Origin: Chryseobacterium sp. 52
Lineage (GTDB): Bacteria; Bacteroidota; Bacteroidia; Flavobacteriales; Weeksellaceae
Length of the DNA stretch: 64,000 nucleotides
Direction: 5' to 3'
Assembly: GCF_002754245.1 (NCBI RefSeq)
Contig: NZ_PEEX01000001.1
Span: 4,072,001 to 4,136,000, forward strand
Numbering within the stretch: the first letter of the stretch is position 1; every line of letters begins with the position of its first letter. Below, in pieces: positions 38,266 through 47,635 of the stretch. The position numbers were made by a program, and so were the translations under genes. The notes beneath the pieces are model-generated. The model saw only the letters and a list, made by a program, of their open reading frames with translations, was not told the DNA's origin and did not search any database.

Positions 38266-38326
38266 GCAAAGACGTAAAGTTTATTTAATCTTTAAAGAAA
38301 TAAGGATTAAAAAACTGTGCCTTTGC
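38266..38326. repeat. REP-like palindromic element
   Basis: A nested inverted repeat: outer arms GCAAAG (38266-38271) and CTTTGC (38321-38326), inner arms TTTAATC (38284-38290) and GATTAAA (38305-38311). It is in the non-coding spacer between mnmE and an oxidoreductase cluster. The form resembles small dispersed hairpin elements; only one copy is in this window. Confidence 0.55.
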
Positions 38327-38356
38327 AATTCCTCAAGATTCAATAGCTTAATACTT

Positions 38357-38935
38357 TTACTTTTGTCTCAGTCCAAGCAGGTTTATTTTTTTTAACCATT
38401 GTTTACGTTGTATATCATCCGACGTCTTTATAATACCTACATAGGTTACTTTAACAGGCTTTATACCACAAAATTCCAGAGTTGATTTTTTCAGCTGGTT
38501 GACACTCGGCCTTCCGTAGAAAAGTCGATAATACCAACCCGGCTGGTCTAAAGTGGTTATAATATGGCCTGTTTTTCCTTTCAGCAACTTATCCCACCAA
38601 ACAGAATTCTCACGGTACTTAAAAGCCATTCCCGGTAAAAACAGACGATCGATAAAACCTTTCATTAATGCAGGTATTCCGCCCCACCAGACCGGATGAA
38701 TCCACACCAGATGATCTGCCCATTGTATCGTTTCCCAGGCTTTCAGCAGATCCGGTTCCAGCTCCATTCTTTTCTGATACCCGAAATGCAGAACAGGATC
38801 AAAATTCAATGCAGCAACTGTAATCATTTTCACTTCTGCTCCTGACTGTTCTGCTCCTTTTTTATAGGCTTCTGCAATTCCGAAATTGAAGGAATCTTGA
38901 TTCGGATGTCCGTTAATAATGGCTATTCTTTTCAT
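38357..38935 (-). CDS. NAD(P)H-dependent flavin oxidoreductase (flavodoxin-2 / KefF-like)
   Basis: 192 residues. Flavodoxin-like fold starting IINGHPNQDSFNF (FMN phosphate loop), then WADHLVWIHPVWWGGIPALMKGFIDRLFLPGMAF, the hallmark of the quinone-reductase/KefF family. FMN-bound, cytoplasmic, reduces quinones or electrophiles. The upstream NAD-binding gene ends 5 bases before its start, so they are one operon. Confidence 0.9.
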   Translation of the reverse strand: MKRIAIINGHPNQDSFNFGIAEAYKKGAEQSGAEVKMITVAALNFDPVLHFGYQKRMELEPDLLKAWETIQWADHLVWIHPVWWGGIPALMKGFIDRLFLPGMAFKYRENSVWWDKLLKGKTGHIITTLDQPGWYYRLFYGRPSVNQLKKSTLEFCGIKPVKVTYVGIIKTSDDIQRKQWLKKINLLGLRQK

Positions 38936-38940
38936 AATTT

Positions 38941-39957
38941 TTACTGTATATTGATGGTTTCATAAGCTTTAAGCTTTTCAAGCAGTGATAAAGGCTGATG
39001 CAGCTGATGGCTGAAATAGACCGCATTTTCATGAAAATTTCTCAAAAGTTCTTCCGTGTGCAGCACAGCAGAAAGTGCCGTTAATTCCGCCTGCCCTTTT
39101 GTACTCTGCAGGCTTAATTTTTTATTTCCGCCATTCGTTTTTACCACAATCTCAAATACACTCTGATCTCCTTTTCCACTCGAACCGAAAACCATTCTCC
39201 TTTCTTTTAGTGAAAGGATATTAAAAAGTTTTATTTTTTGGAATGCCCCTAAAAGCCATGTGATCAGCTTTGAATTGTAAGTCATTTTAACACTCACATT
39301 GGGTATTTTTTCAATCTGATTTAAAATATACAAATCCGGTACATCAAAGTTATACGCTTCTCTTTTACCAATTCCAAAAGTAAAGTTGAAATCTTCGGAA
39401 TCTAAAAAATGTCTGACAGGAACCTGACGGTTATTTTCATACCTGATAAAAGGCTTCGCTACGTTCTCCGCCATAAAATGTGCTGAACTTTCTCCGGCAA
39501 GGTCTTTCACAGAATAATAGACAAAAAGCTTTACTTCCTGAATATCTTCTGTATGATTTGAAAGTGTTTTCACCAATCCGTTTACGATGCCTCCCATCCA
39601 GCCGGAACTGAACACAATCCGACTGTGAACGGCATTACTTTTAGCAATATGATATGCTTTAACAAGATCGGGAGTAGGCTTGGTGATGTCCAGATAATCG
39701 ATTCCGTTAGCAATGGCAAACCGAAGGATATGATCAGATTTATCATTAACCGAAAGGATAACGAGACTTATTTTTTTATCCGAAATAATTTGAAAAGTAA
39801 CAGGATCAGTAACGTCGATCTTAAGGTCATTCTCTGTTTTTCCTCCTTTTCTCCCGCCAATGAAAATATTGACATGAGGGTTTCTTGATTTCAGAATCCG
39901 GATAATGGTTTTACCTACAAGGCCGTTTCCTCCAACAACCAGAATATTATGCTCCAT
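38941..39957 (-). CDS. Saccharopine-dehydrogenase-like NAD(P)-binding protein
   Basis: 338 residues. N-terminal Rossmann motif VVGGNGLVGKTI at 7-18 and GGRKG, followed by a catalytic-like domain. Homology is to saccharopine dehydrogenase/reductase-like proteins and to NmrA-like regulators or dehydrogenases; the reaction is not assignable. First gene of the two-gene redox operon, with a TAATTTTG -7 box and an overlapping dyad upstream. Confidence 0.82.
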   Translation of the reverse strand: MEHNILVVGGNGLVGKTIIRILKSRNPHVNIFIGGRKGGKTENDLKIDVTDPVTFQIISDKKISLVILSVNDKSDHILRFAIANGIDYLDITKPTPDLVKAYHIAKSNAVHSRIVFSSGWMGGIVNGLVKTLSNHTEDIQEVKLFVYYSVKDLAGESSAHFMAENVAKPFIRYENNRQVPVRHFLDSEDFNFTFGIGKREAYNFDVPDLYILNQIEKIPNVSVKMTYNSKLITWLLGAFQKIKLFNILSLKERRMVFGSSGKGDQSVFEIVVKTNGGNKKLSLQSTKGQAELTALSAVLHTEELLRNFHENAVYFSHQLHQPLSLLEKLKAYETINIQ

Positions 39958-39969
39958 ATATTTTTTTTA

Positions 39970-40012
39970 CAAAATTATAGAGCTGCCCTGCTTTAGTATA
40001 GGACAAATGTCC
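39970..40012 (-). promoter_or_regulatory. Promoter of the redox operon with a dyad at -33
   Basis: Minus strand: -7 TAATTTTG (39977-39970), exact consensus. Around the -33 position lies the dyad GGACA-N2-TGTCC (40012-40001), with its internal TTTG about 25 bases from the -7. It is probably an operator for the adjacent Crp/Fnr-type regulator. Confidence 0.5.
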
Positions 40013-40119
40013 AAAAAACCAGAAGTCTGTGATCATCCTTTCTATTCATTTATCACAGATGACATCTACTTTTTTTATGGGAAATCTTTTGAGAAGCTAA
40101 GAATAAGCTCTACTCCATG

Positions 40120-40686
40120 CTATATGGAAATTTCTTTTCTGATGCGGCTCAGGTGCCTTTGGGTAATTCCCAGATAAGAAGCAAGATATTGCAGAGGGAT
40201 CTTTTGAACATAATAGGGCTGATTACCCAGCAAAGCTTCATAACGCCGGGCAGCACTGTCTCTCTGGAGTTGAAAAAATCTTTTTTCAAGTTCAAGGTAC
40301 TCCTGCTCAGCAATCATTTTTAAAAATTTCGTCCAGTTAAGATCATCTTTCACCAAACCATCTAAAGCATCTTTTTTGAAAACCATCAGATCGGCATCGG
40401 TAATGGCCTGCATATTTTCCATGCTGGGAGTATCCGAAATAAATGATGAATAGCCAGCCATAAGCTGATTCGGAAACCTAAAACAATAGGTCATATCTTT
40501 TCCTTCATCTGAAATATAATAGGAACGGAAAATACCGGATACTATAAATGCTATTTCTCTGCATTTTTCTCCTTCCTGCACAAAAAAATCATTTTTCTGT
40601 ACTTTTCTGGTTTCAAAAAGCTGTAAAAAATCTTCGATATCGTTTTCTGAGAATATATTAAAGCTCCGTAAATAGTTTTCTATCAT
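40120..40686 (-). CDS. Crp/Fnr-family transcriptional regulator
   Basis: 188 residues. Cyclic-nucleotide-binding-like beta-roll (about 15-120: KNDFFVQEGEKCREIAFIVSGIFR) and C-terminal helix-turn-helix (LQYLASYLGITQRHLSRIRKEI), typical of Bacteroidota Crp/Fnr proteins that lack obvious cAMP ligands. No Fnr cysteine cluster. It is immediately upstream of, and on the same strand as, the two redox genes it probably regulates. Confidence 0.92.
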   Translation of the reverse strand: MIENYLRSFNIFSENDIEDFLQLFETRKVQKNDFFVQEGEKCREIAFIVSGIFRSYYISDEGKDMTYCFRFPNQLMAGYSSFISDTPSMENMQAITDADLMVFKKDALDGLVKDDLNWTKFLKMIAEQEYLELEKRFFQLQRDSAARRYEALLGNQPYYVQKIPLQYLASYLGITQRHLSRIRKEISI

Positions 40687-40815
40687 GTTTTAAATCATCA
40701 GGTAAAAAAGCAGGTAATGTATTTTACGAAATTAAACAAATCCTGCAGCAGTTGCAAATGTTTGGATATAGCCTTATTTTAAAATTTCAATGGTAAGAAG
40801 CAGATGTATAAAAAT

Positions 40816-40842
40816 AAAACCATTTCAAGATGAAATGGTTTT
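40816..40842. terminator. Hairpin, possible terminator
   Basis: AAAACCATTTC and its exact complement around a 5-base loop; 27 bases in all. Confidence 0.55.
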
Positions 40843-40978
40843 ACCTGCTTTGAATTTACTAAGTATATGAAGATATGAATGATGTGTTTTTGTTGATACA
40901 AATATAGAACCCTTTGTATTCCTTTCTGTCAGGGGAATCCCTAAAATTATATCCGTGAAAATACGGTTGCGCATAAAA

Positions 40979-41006
40979 AAGCCCTGCAGAGAAATCCACA
41001 GGGCTT
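40979..41006 (-). terminator. Terminator of the aminopeptidase gene
   Basis: On the minus strand, AAGCCCTG, a 12-base loop, and CAGGGCTT followed by a T-run; it lies about 110 bases past the stop of the leftward aminopeptidase gene. Confidence 0.65.
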
Positions 41007-41117
41007 CAGAAATTATCTAACAATTATTAATGTTCAGATTTTGAGGGTCAATGGCTTAAGTCCAAAATTGGGTATTCCCTATGTACAATTGGCCTATTCA
41101 CCATTTATTTTTATCTA

Positions 41118-42887
41118 TTAAAGCGGGCTCACCAATTCAAGGAACCATTCTTTAACGGCTCCTTCAAGGTAAGGACCTAGTTTTTCTTCACAAGTTCTGT
41201 GATAGTCATTCAGCCATGCAATTTCCTGCTCTGAAAGGATTTCTTTCACAACGGTATCTTTAAAGAACGGGCAGAACGTTAGGGTTTCAAATTCATAGAA
41301 TGTTCCGTGAATTGTTTTTTCAGCTTCTTTTACGGCGATCAGGTTTTCGTGTCGAATCCCATATTCTCCTTCAAGATAATAACCCGGCTCATTGGAACAT
41401 ACCATTCCGGGAAGAAGATCCTGAGGGTTCATATCTTTTCTGATATTCTGAGGACCTTCATGAACATTCATGAAACTTCCTACTCCGTGACCTGTTCCGT
41501 GGTTGAAATCTTTTCCTTCCATCCACAACGGAAGTCTTGCAATTGCATCAAGATGTACGCCTTTTGTTCCTTTCGGGAATTTCACCATCGATAAACGGAT
41601 TAATCCCTGAAGAACTAAAGTAGAATTTCTTTTAAATTCATCAGAAACGGCTCCTAAAGCAAAAGTTCTTGTAATATCGGTAGTTCCTTCCAGATACTGT
41701 CCTCCGGAATCTACCAGGATGCTTGCATCATTGGTAACGTCTTTACTCCCTTCACTTTTTGCAGAATAGTGCATGATAGCACCGTTATCTTTATATCCTA
41801 CAATGCTTCCGAAACTTTCGCCTACGAAATTTTCTCCTGCTGCACGGAAACCTCTCAGTTTTTCACCGATAGAATATTCGTTCATGGCTTCTTTTCCTGC
41901 ATTATGGGTTAACCAGTAAAGGAATTTCACCATAGCAACGCCGTCTCTGGTCATTACTTTTCTGAATCCTTCGAGCTCAGTTTCATTTTTCTGGGCTTTC
42001 ATCAGGTTACCGGGAACCGGAGCTTTGATAAACTGATTGTCAGCTTTTAATGTTTCAATGATCATCTGGTTGCTGTTTGGAGAAACCAGTACCTTTTCGT
42101 TTTTAAATGCTTTAAGGTAATTATAAAACTCTTCGTAAGGCATCATTTTCACAAATGAATCATCCATCTGTTTTCTTGCCCCTACTTCCAGTTTTTCAAG
42201 ATCTGTGAAAAGCACTGCATCATTTTTGGTAATGACAATATACCCTAAAAACACAGGATTGCTTTGTACATCACTTCCTCTTAAATTCACGGTCCAGGCT
42301 ACATCATCCAGACTGGAAATAATATGAACGGAAGCCTCCTGGTCTTCCATTTTCTGACGGATCGCTCCCAGTTTATCTGTAACCGACTTTCCTGCTCTTT
42401 CTACAGGATGTACAAAGATTGGATTCTTTGAAGGTGTTCCTCTGTCTTTCCAGATTTCCTTTAATAGAGGAAGATCTGTTAAGTTTATGTTTTTTGACTG
42501 CAATTTTTGCGAAAGCAGTTCCCAATTGGCATTTGACGTGGCCACAGCATTTACAGCTACCTTTCCACCTGCAGGAATTTCGGAAATAATCCAGTCAATA
42601 TAGTTTGGAGTTCCTTCCATTCCGTCTTTGAACAGATCGATTCCTGAATTTTCCAGTTCAAGAGCGGCCTGGGTAAAGTATCTTCCGTCTGTCCAAAGTC
42701 CAGCTTTGTCTTTTGTAATTACCACAAAACCGGCAGAACCTAAGAATCCTGACAGCCAGGATCTTTCCTGCCATTCTTCAGGCAGATATTCGCTCATATG
42801 CGGATCTGCAGAATATACTATAAATGCATCAACATTATTTTTCTGCATTTCTTCACGAAGTGCAATAACTTTTTCCTTTGAAGTCAT
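41118..42887 (-). CDS. Xaa-Pro aminopeptidase (aminopeptidase P, M24)
   Basis: 589 residues, long-form three-domain aminopeptidase P. Two creatinase N-terminal domains then the pita-bread catalytic domain with metal ligands: Asp in DSGGQYLEG, Asp in TTDITRTF, His in HGTGHGVG, Glu in NEPGYYLEGEYGIRHEN. Cuts N-terminal X-Pro bonds with two metal ions; cytoplasmic (no signal peptide). Ends just before a leftward terminator. Confidence 0.95.
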   Translation of the reverse strand: MTSKEKVIALREEMQKNNVDAFIVYSADPHMSEYLPEEWQERSWLSGFLGSAGFVVITKDKAGLWTDGRYFTQAALELENSGIDLFKDGMEGTPNYIDWIISEIPAGGKVAVNAVATSNANWELLSQKLQSKNINLTDLPLLKEIWKDRGTPSKNPIFVHPVERAGKSVTDKLGAIRQKMEDQEASVHIISSLDDVAWTVNLRGSDVQSNPVFLGYIVITKNDAVLFTDLEKLEVGARKQMDDSFVKMMPYEEFYNYLKAFKNEKVLVSPNSNQMIIETLKADNQFIKAPVPGNLMKAQKNETELEGFRKVMTRDGVAMVKFLYWLTHNAGKEAMNEYSIGEKLRGFRAAGENFVGESFGSIVGYKDNGAIMHYSAKSEGSKDVTNDASILVDSGGQYLEGTTDITRTFALGAVSDEFKRNSTLVLQGLIRLSMVKFPKGTKGVHLDAIARLPLWMEGKDFNHGTGHGVGSFMNVHEGPQNIRKDMNPQDLLPGMVCSNEPGYYLEGEYGIRHENLIAVKEAEKTIHGTFYEFETLTFCPFFKDTVVKEILSEQEIAWLNDYHRTCEEKLGPYLEGAVKEWFLELVSPL

Positions 42888-43239
42888 TCTTTTCTTTTTT
42901 AAACACCGAAAGTTACGAAAAAATTGAGGTTTAAAAATGAAATTTGAAGGCTATTTTCGTTAATGATTTGTTATTTTTCTTCGTATACAGAGGATTTTTT
43001 CTGCATATTTTTTACTCTCAGGATCAACAGATCTTTTTTAGTGTTTTATGAAAGTCATCTTTTAAAAATCCTGCCATAAAAATATCTGGGGCGGTCTTTA
43101 AATTATGAATACAAAATACATGGATCAAAAAATTAAAATAATCAACATTTTAAACATAAATACCTATTAAGATACCACAAAAACAACATTATTAGTAAAA
43201 ATATAATATTTTGGAAAGATTATTGCTACCATTCACCGT
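42888..43239. other. AT-rich spacer between divergent genes
   Basis: No gene visible; frames here are short and compositionally biased. A TAACTTTC near-consensus -7 element (42914-42907, minus strand) is about 20 bases before the aminopeptidase start. Confidence 0.4.
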
Positions 43240-43677
43240 ATGAGAGAGCAGAATTATCAAAATCACAGGAAATTTTATCCTCCCCATCATTTTATTTATC
43301 TTCCGCTATTAATTGTGCTGGAAATTTATGGAATTTATAAAATCTGGGGTGATCCTGAGCATCAGCTGACATGGATTTTATTTTCTCTTATTATATTTCT
43401 GCTTTTTTATCTGGCTTTCATGGTACGGCAGCATTATGCACTGGGTCTTCAAAACCGAATGATACAACTGGAATTTAAACAGCGGTATTTTGAAATTTTC
43501 GGGAAGAGATCTGATGAAATCACTGATCAGCTAAGATTTGACCAGATTGCTGCACTAAGGTTTGCTTATGATGATGAGTTCAGAGAACTTCTGAACAGAG
43601 CCATCGGGGAAAATATATCAGGAGATGAGATCAAACGGTCTATCAGAAGCTGGAAAGCTGACCATCAAAGAGTGTAA
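43240..43677 (+). CDS. DUF6526 membrane protein
   Basis: 145 residues. Two hydrophobic segments (about 22-38 FIYLPLLIVLEIYGIYKIW and about 47-64 WILFSLIIFLLFYLAF), then a cytoplasmic Arg/Gln-rich coiled region (MIQLEFKQRYFEIFGKRS, ELLNRAIGENISGDEIKRSIRSW). It matches the DUF6526 family known in Bacteroidota; function unknown. Confidence 0.75.
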   Translation: MREQNYQNHRKFYPPHHFIYLPLLIVLEIYGIYKIWGDPEHQLTWILFSLIIFLLFYLAFMVRQHYALGLQNRMIQLEFKQRYFEIFGKRSDEITDQLRFDQIAALRFAYDDEFRELLNRAIGENISGDEIKRSIRSWKADHQRV

Positions 43678-43697
43678 CATCCAAAAATAAGTATATC

Positions 43698-43865
43698 ATG
43701 AAAAAGCTAACCTTATTCAGTATAACACTATTCACATTTTTAACCTTAACAAGCTGTGAAGCAATAGAAACTATTTTTAAGGCTGGAATGTGGTGGGGAA
43801 TTATCCTAGTTCTTGCCGTTGTAGTCATCCTTTTTCTGATCTTTTCGAGGGGTAAAAACTCTTAA
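43698..43865 (+). CDS. Small lipoprotein with one membrane segment, 55 aa
   Basis: A 55-residue frame starting at the ATG at 43698: lipobox FLTLTSC at about 14-20, then a transmembrane run (IILVLAVVVILFLIF) and a short basic tail. It is tucked between the DUF6526 gene and topoisomerase IB, 20 bases after the former. Function unknown. Confidence 0.75.
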   Translation: MKKLTLFSITLFTFLTLTSCEAIETIFKAGMWWGIILVLAVVVILFLIFSRGKNS

Positions 43866-43875
43866 CCATCTTTTT

Positions 43876-44982
43876 ATGGAGAAGAATACAGATCTGGAGA
43901 TCATTTCTCACCTAAAGCCTTCAAAAATTGTGAAGATCATGAAGGATCCCGAAGCATCCGCAAAGGCGGTACATCTTGTATATACCTCCGATGCGGAAAC
44001 TGCCGGGATAACGCGCAGAAAAAAAGGAAAAAAGTATTCTTATTACAGAGAGGGCGAAAAACTCAAAGATAAAGAAGAGATCACCCGGATCAATAAACTG
44101 GTCATTCCTCCAGCCTGGGAAAATGTATGGATCTGTGCATTAGATAACGGTCATCTTCAGGCTACTGGCTTTGATGCCAAAAGCAGAAAACAATACCGCT
44201 ATCATCCGCTTTGGAGCGCATTGAGAAACCACACCAAATTTTACCGGATGCTTCAGTTTGGCTATGCATTGCCGGATATCCGGATTCATGTAGAGCAGGA
44301 TCTTGCTGTAAGGAATTTTGAAAAAAGGAAAATTCTGGCATTAATTGTAAGTTTAATGCAACGGACCAACATCCGTATCGGCAATAATGCCTACGAAAAA
44401 CTTTACGGCTCTTTTGGATTAACGACTCTGAAAGACAAACATGTACAAATCAATGGTCAGAAGATCTCTTTTTCTTTCAAAGGAAAAAAAGGCGTTATGC
44501 ATCATATTGATCTGAAAAGTAAAAGACTTTCAAAACTTGTGCAAAAGTGTAAAGATATTCCCGGAAAAGAACTTTTTCAATATTTTGATGATGAAGGCAA
44601 CCGCCACTCGGTAGATTCAGGAATGGTGAATGATTATATCAAAGAGATAAGCGGGGAAGATTTTACGGCCAAAGATTTCAGAACCTGGTCCGGAACGGTA
44701 AGTGCTCTGATCGCTTTTAAAGAAATCGGGTATGCGGAAAATGATTCACAATATAAAAAGAAGGTTAAAGAAGCTTTGGAAATCGTAGCCGAACATCTGG
44801 GAAATACCAGTACCGTTTGCAGAAAATATTACGTTCATCCTCTGGTGATCAACCTCTACGAAAATAACACGATCAAAAAATACCTTGATAAGTTGGAAGA
44901 CATCGAAGAAAACGACGGAAAAGCCGATCTGACGCAAGAGGAAAAACTTGTGCTGAAGATTTTAGAAAATGAAAAAATGTAG
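43876..44982 (+). CDS. DNA topoisomerase IB (eukaryote-like)
   Basis: 368 residues, typical of bacterial TopIB. Catalytic residues seen: Arg in MQRTNIRIGN, Lys in TTLKDKHV, Arg in DFRTWSGTV, and the nucleophilic Tyr in CRKYYVHP near residue 320. N-terminal DNA-binding part 1-130. It relaxes positive and negative supercoils by a 3'-phosphotyrosine intermediate without metal or ATP. Begins 10 bases after the small lipoprotein gene, so probably one transcript. Confidence 0.95.
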   Translation: MEKNTDLEIISHLKPSKIVKIMKDPEASAKAVHLVYTSDAETAGITRRKKGKKYSYYREGEKLKDKEEITRINKLVIPPAWENVWICALDNGHLQATGFDAKSRKQYRYHPLWSALRNHTKFYRMLQFGYALPDIRIHVEQDLAVRNFEKRKILALIVSLMQRTNIRIGNNAYEKLYGSFGLTTLKDKHVQINGQKISFSFKGKKGVMHHIDLKSKRLSKLVQKCKDIPGKELFQYFDDEGNRHSVDSGMVNDYIKEISGEDFTAKDFRTWSGTVSALIAFKEIGYAENDSQYKKKVKEALEIVAEHLGNTSTVCRKYYVHPLVINLYENNTIKKYLDKLEDIEENDGKADLTQEEKLVLKILENEKM

Positions 44983-45115
44983 TTTTATCCTATTCCAGAC
45001 ATCATCGGTCACCATGATTAAATTCTATTTCCAGGCTGAAATTCTATTGTTTAAAAACGGTGTTCTGTATTCTTTAAGGGTAATTCCTGCAGTTTTTTGA
45101 AAAGCTGTAAAATTC

Positions 45116-45622
45116 TTAAAAGCCAGGAACAGTAACGGGGGGAACTTCTTCAATTGTTTTCATTTTCATCACCTGTCCTGTTTCATCAAAAGAAATATCA
45201 AGGTCTCCCCATAAAAAAAAGGATAATTTATCTACACATTTCTGATAAGGTGTGGTAATTCTGAAGGGATGATATCCCATTCGAATGACCATAGGCTCTT
45301 CCGTTTTTTTAAGGATCTCGAAGGTGCCTTTTATTAAACTTTTGCAGTGCTTCTGATTGATATTAATTCTGAAATTTTTGTCATCAACGAAATATAAAAC
45401 ATCAGGTTTGACTTTGTCTTTATCAAATGAAAGCTGTATCTGATCGTAATTTTTAAGATCAAAATACCATTTAGATCCTTTCAATTCATCATTTAAAAGT
45501 TCTTCTTTGGTCAATGAATATTCAAGTTGTTTTTCTAAAGGAACTGTTGGAGGTATTTTCTTTTTATGTTGTGCAAGTGCAGCCTGAGAAAAGCACAAAA
45601 GAATGAATACTGTTTTTTTCAT
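45116..45622 (-). CDS. Exported hypothetical protein
   Basis: 168 residues. Signal peptide 1-18 (MKKTVFILLCFSQAALAQ). Mature part basic at first (HKKKIPPTVP), then a beta-rich domain with two Cys (KHCKSL, YQKCVDK). No known family. TAGATTTG at 45647-45640 on the minus strand is an exact -7 box upstream of it. Confidence 0.72.
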   Translation of the reverse strand: MKKTVFILLCFSQAALAQHKKKIPPTVPLEKQLEYSLTKEELLNDELKGSKWYFDLKNYDQIQLSFDKDKVKPDVLYFVDDKNFRININQKHCKSLIKGTFEILKKTEEPMVIRMGYHPFRITTPYQKCVDKLSFFLWGDLDISFDETGQVMKMKTIEEVPPVTVPGF

Positions 45623-45639
45623 TTCTAAAGTTTTAAGAA

Positions 45640-45647
45640 CAAATCTA
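45640..45647 (-). promoter_or_regulatory. -7 box of the exported hypothetical gene
   Basis: TAGATTTG, exact TAnnTTTG, about 18 bases before the start codon. No clear -33 partner. Confidence 0.5.
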
Positions 45648-45692
45648 ATATAATAATTTCTGTTAAATAATAAGATGAAGTATTTCCAGAAA

Positions 45693-45723
45693 TTGTTCCT
45701 TTCAAAATGAAAACGTAAATTTG
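45693..45723 (+). promoter_or_regulatory. Promoter of pruA
   Basis: TTG at 45693-45695 and TAAATTTG at 45716-45723 with 20-base spacing; a textbook Bacteroidota promoter about 40 bases before the start codon. Confidence 0.8.
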
Positions 45724-45763
45724 TATACCAACATATTTATAATTTAAAATAATACAACATAAT

Positions 45764-47389
45764 ATGTCAAAAGCAATTTCGCAAGTACCATTTGCAGTAA
45801 ACGAACCGGTAAATTCTTATGTACCGGGATCTCCAGAAGTAAAAAGTCTTATCGCTACCTACAAAAAAATGTGGGCTGAAAAGATAGAAATTCCAATGGT
45901 TATTAATGGTAAAGAAGTAAAAACGGACGATAAGGTTCAGCTTCAGTCTCCGCAGGATCATGCTCATGATTTCGGATTTTATCATAGAGGAACAATGCAA
46001 CATGTAGACGATGCTATTAATGCTGCATTAGCTGCTAAAAAAGACTGGAATGAACTGGGCTGGGAGCACCGTGCGGCTATTTTCTTAAAAGCGGCTGATC
46101 TATTGGCTGGGCCTTACAGAGATGTGATCAACGCAGCAACGATGATCGGACAATCTAAAAATGTACACCAGGCTGAGATTGACGCTGCTTGTGAATTCAT
46201 TGACTTCTTAAGATTCAATGTAGAGTTCATGACAGAAATGTATTCTGAGCAGCCTGTGTCTGATGCAGGAATCTGGAACCGTGTAGAGTACAGACCATTA
46301 GAAGGGTTCTGTTTTGCAGTAACTCCATTTAACTTTACAGCAATCTCAGGAAACTTACCTACCTGTATGGCAATGCTTGGAAACGTAGTCGTTTGGAAGC
46401 CTTCTGACAAGCAGGTTTATTCTGCAAAAGTAATCATGGATGTATTAATCGAGGCTGGTCTTCCTGCCGGAGTTATCAACATGGTTTTCACAGACGGAAA
46501 AGAAACTGCTGAGAAAGTTTTAGCACACAGAGATTTTGCAGGACTTCACTTTACAGGTTCTACAAAAGTTTTCCAGGGAATGTGGAAAATGATCGGTGAT
46601 AATATCCATAATTACAGAACATATCCAAGAATTGTTGGAGAAACCGGAGGAAAAGATTTCGTTATCGCTCACCCTTCTTCTAATGTAGAGGCCGTGGCTA
46701 CTGCTTTGGTAAGAGGTTCTTTTGAATATCAGGGACAAAAATGTTCTGCTGCTTCAAGAGCTTACGTTCCAAAATCTCTTTGGGCTGACGTGAAAAAAGT
46801 AATGGAAACTCAGATCAATTCAATTAAAGTAGGTTCTCCTGAAGATCCGTCTAACTTTGTAAACGCAGTAATCGACAAAAATTCTTTCGAAAAGTGTAAA
46901 GGTTTTATCGACAGAGCAACTGCTTCCGGTGAGGCTGAAATAGCAATCGGTGGAAAAGTTGATAATTCTAAAGGATGGTTTGTACACCCAACTGTTATTG
47001 AAACAACCAATCCTCATTACGAAAGTATGGTAGAAGAGATCTTCGGACCTATCTTATCTGTATATGTATATGAAGATCAGGACTGGACAGAAACCCTTAA
47101 ACTGGTTGATTCTACTTCTCCTTATTCATTGACAGGTTCTGTATTCTCACAAGACCGTTATGCAACGAATGAGGCTTTCAAAGCTTTGGAAAATGCTTCA
47201 GGAAACTTCTATATCAATGACAAACCAACGGGTGCAGTTGTCGGACAGCAGCCTTTCGGTGGTGGTAGAGCTTCAGGAACTAACGATAAAGCAGGTTCTA
47301 AAATGAACTTACTAAGATGGACTTCAGTAAGAAGTATCAAGGAAACTTTCGTTTCTCCAAAAGACTACAAATACCCATATTTAGGGTAA
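45764..47389 (+). CDS. pruA: L-glutamate gamma-semialdehyde (P5C) dehydrogenase
   Basis: 541 residues. ALDH superfamily: Glu base in RIVGETGGKDF, catalytic Cys in EYQGQKCSAASRAYV (near 327), C-terminal QQPFGGGRASGTNDKAG, which is specific to the P5CDH group. Oxidises glutamate semialdehyde/P5C with NAD to glutamate in proline catabolism; cytoplasmic. No proline dehydrogenase gene is adjacent. Strong consensus promoter and its own terminator. Confidence 0.96.
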   Translation: MSKAISQVPFAVNEPVNSYVPGSPEVKSLIATYKKMWAEKIEIPMVINGKEVKTDDKVQLQSPQDHAHDFGFYHRGTMQHVDDAINAALAAKKDWNELGWEHRAAIFLKAADLLAGPYRDVINAATMIGQSKNVHQAEIDAACEFIDFLRFNVEFMTEMYSEQPVSDAGIWNRVEYRPLEGFCFAVTPFNFTAISGNLPTCMAMLGNVVVWKPSDKQVYSAKVIMDVLIEAGLPAGVINMVFTDGKETAEKVLAHRDFAGLHFTGSTKVFQGMWKMIGDNIHNYRTYPRIVGETGGKDFVIAHPSSNVEAVATALVRGSFEYQGQKCSAASRAYVPKSLWADVKKVMETQINSIKVGSPEDPSNFVNAVIDKNSFEKCKGFIDRATASGEAEIAIGGKVDNSKGWFVHPTVIETTNPHYESMVEEIFGPILSVYVYEDQDWTETLKLVDSTSPYSLTGSVFSQDRYATNEAFKALENASGNFYINDKPTGAVVGQQPFGGGRASGTNDKAGSKMNLLRWTSVRSIKETFVSPKDYKYPYLG

Positions 47390-47441
47390 TCTTAAATGAT
47401 AAATAATGAGCAATAAGTAAGTTGTTCATTCATTGAATACA

Positions 47442-47472
47442 AGTCCCGAAATTTCTATTTCGGGGCTTTTTT
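47442..47472 (+). terminator. Terminator of pruA
   Basis: CCCGAAAT, 4-base loop, ATTTCGGG, then a T-run. Confidence 0.85.
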
Positions 47473-47635
47473 AATAATCATTGTTTCAAACTTGTAGCTA
47501 CGCCACCTGCAACCTGACCTCTTCTACCTCTTTCCCTAACACCTTTTAACAAACTTTATCTATGTTTTAATACTTTAAGGTGCCGCTTAGGAATAATTAT
47601 TGAACTTTTGATCATAACACTAAAAATAAAATATT

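Larger units (their letters stand above)
40687..41117. other. Intergenic region with two hairpins
   Basis: No gene visible. It contains two terminator-like stem-loops (40816-40842 and 40979-41006) and the upstream region of the Crp/Fnr gene. Confidence 0.5.
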
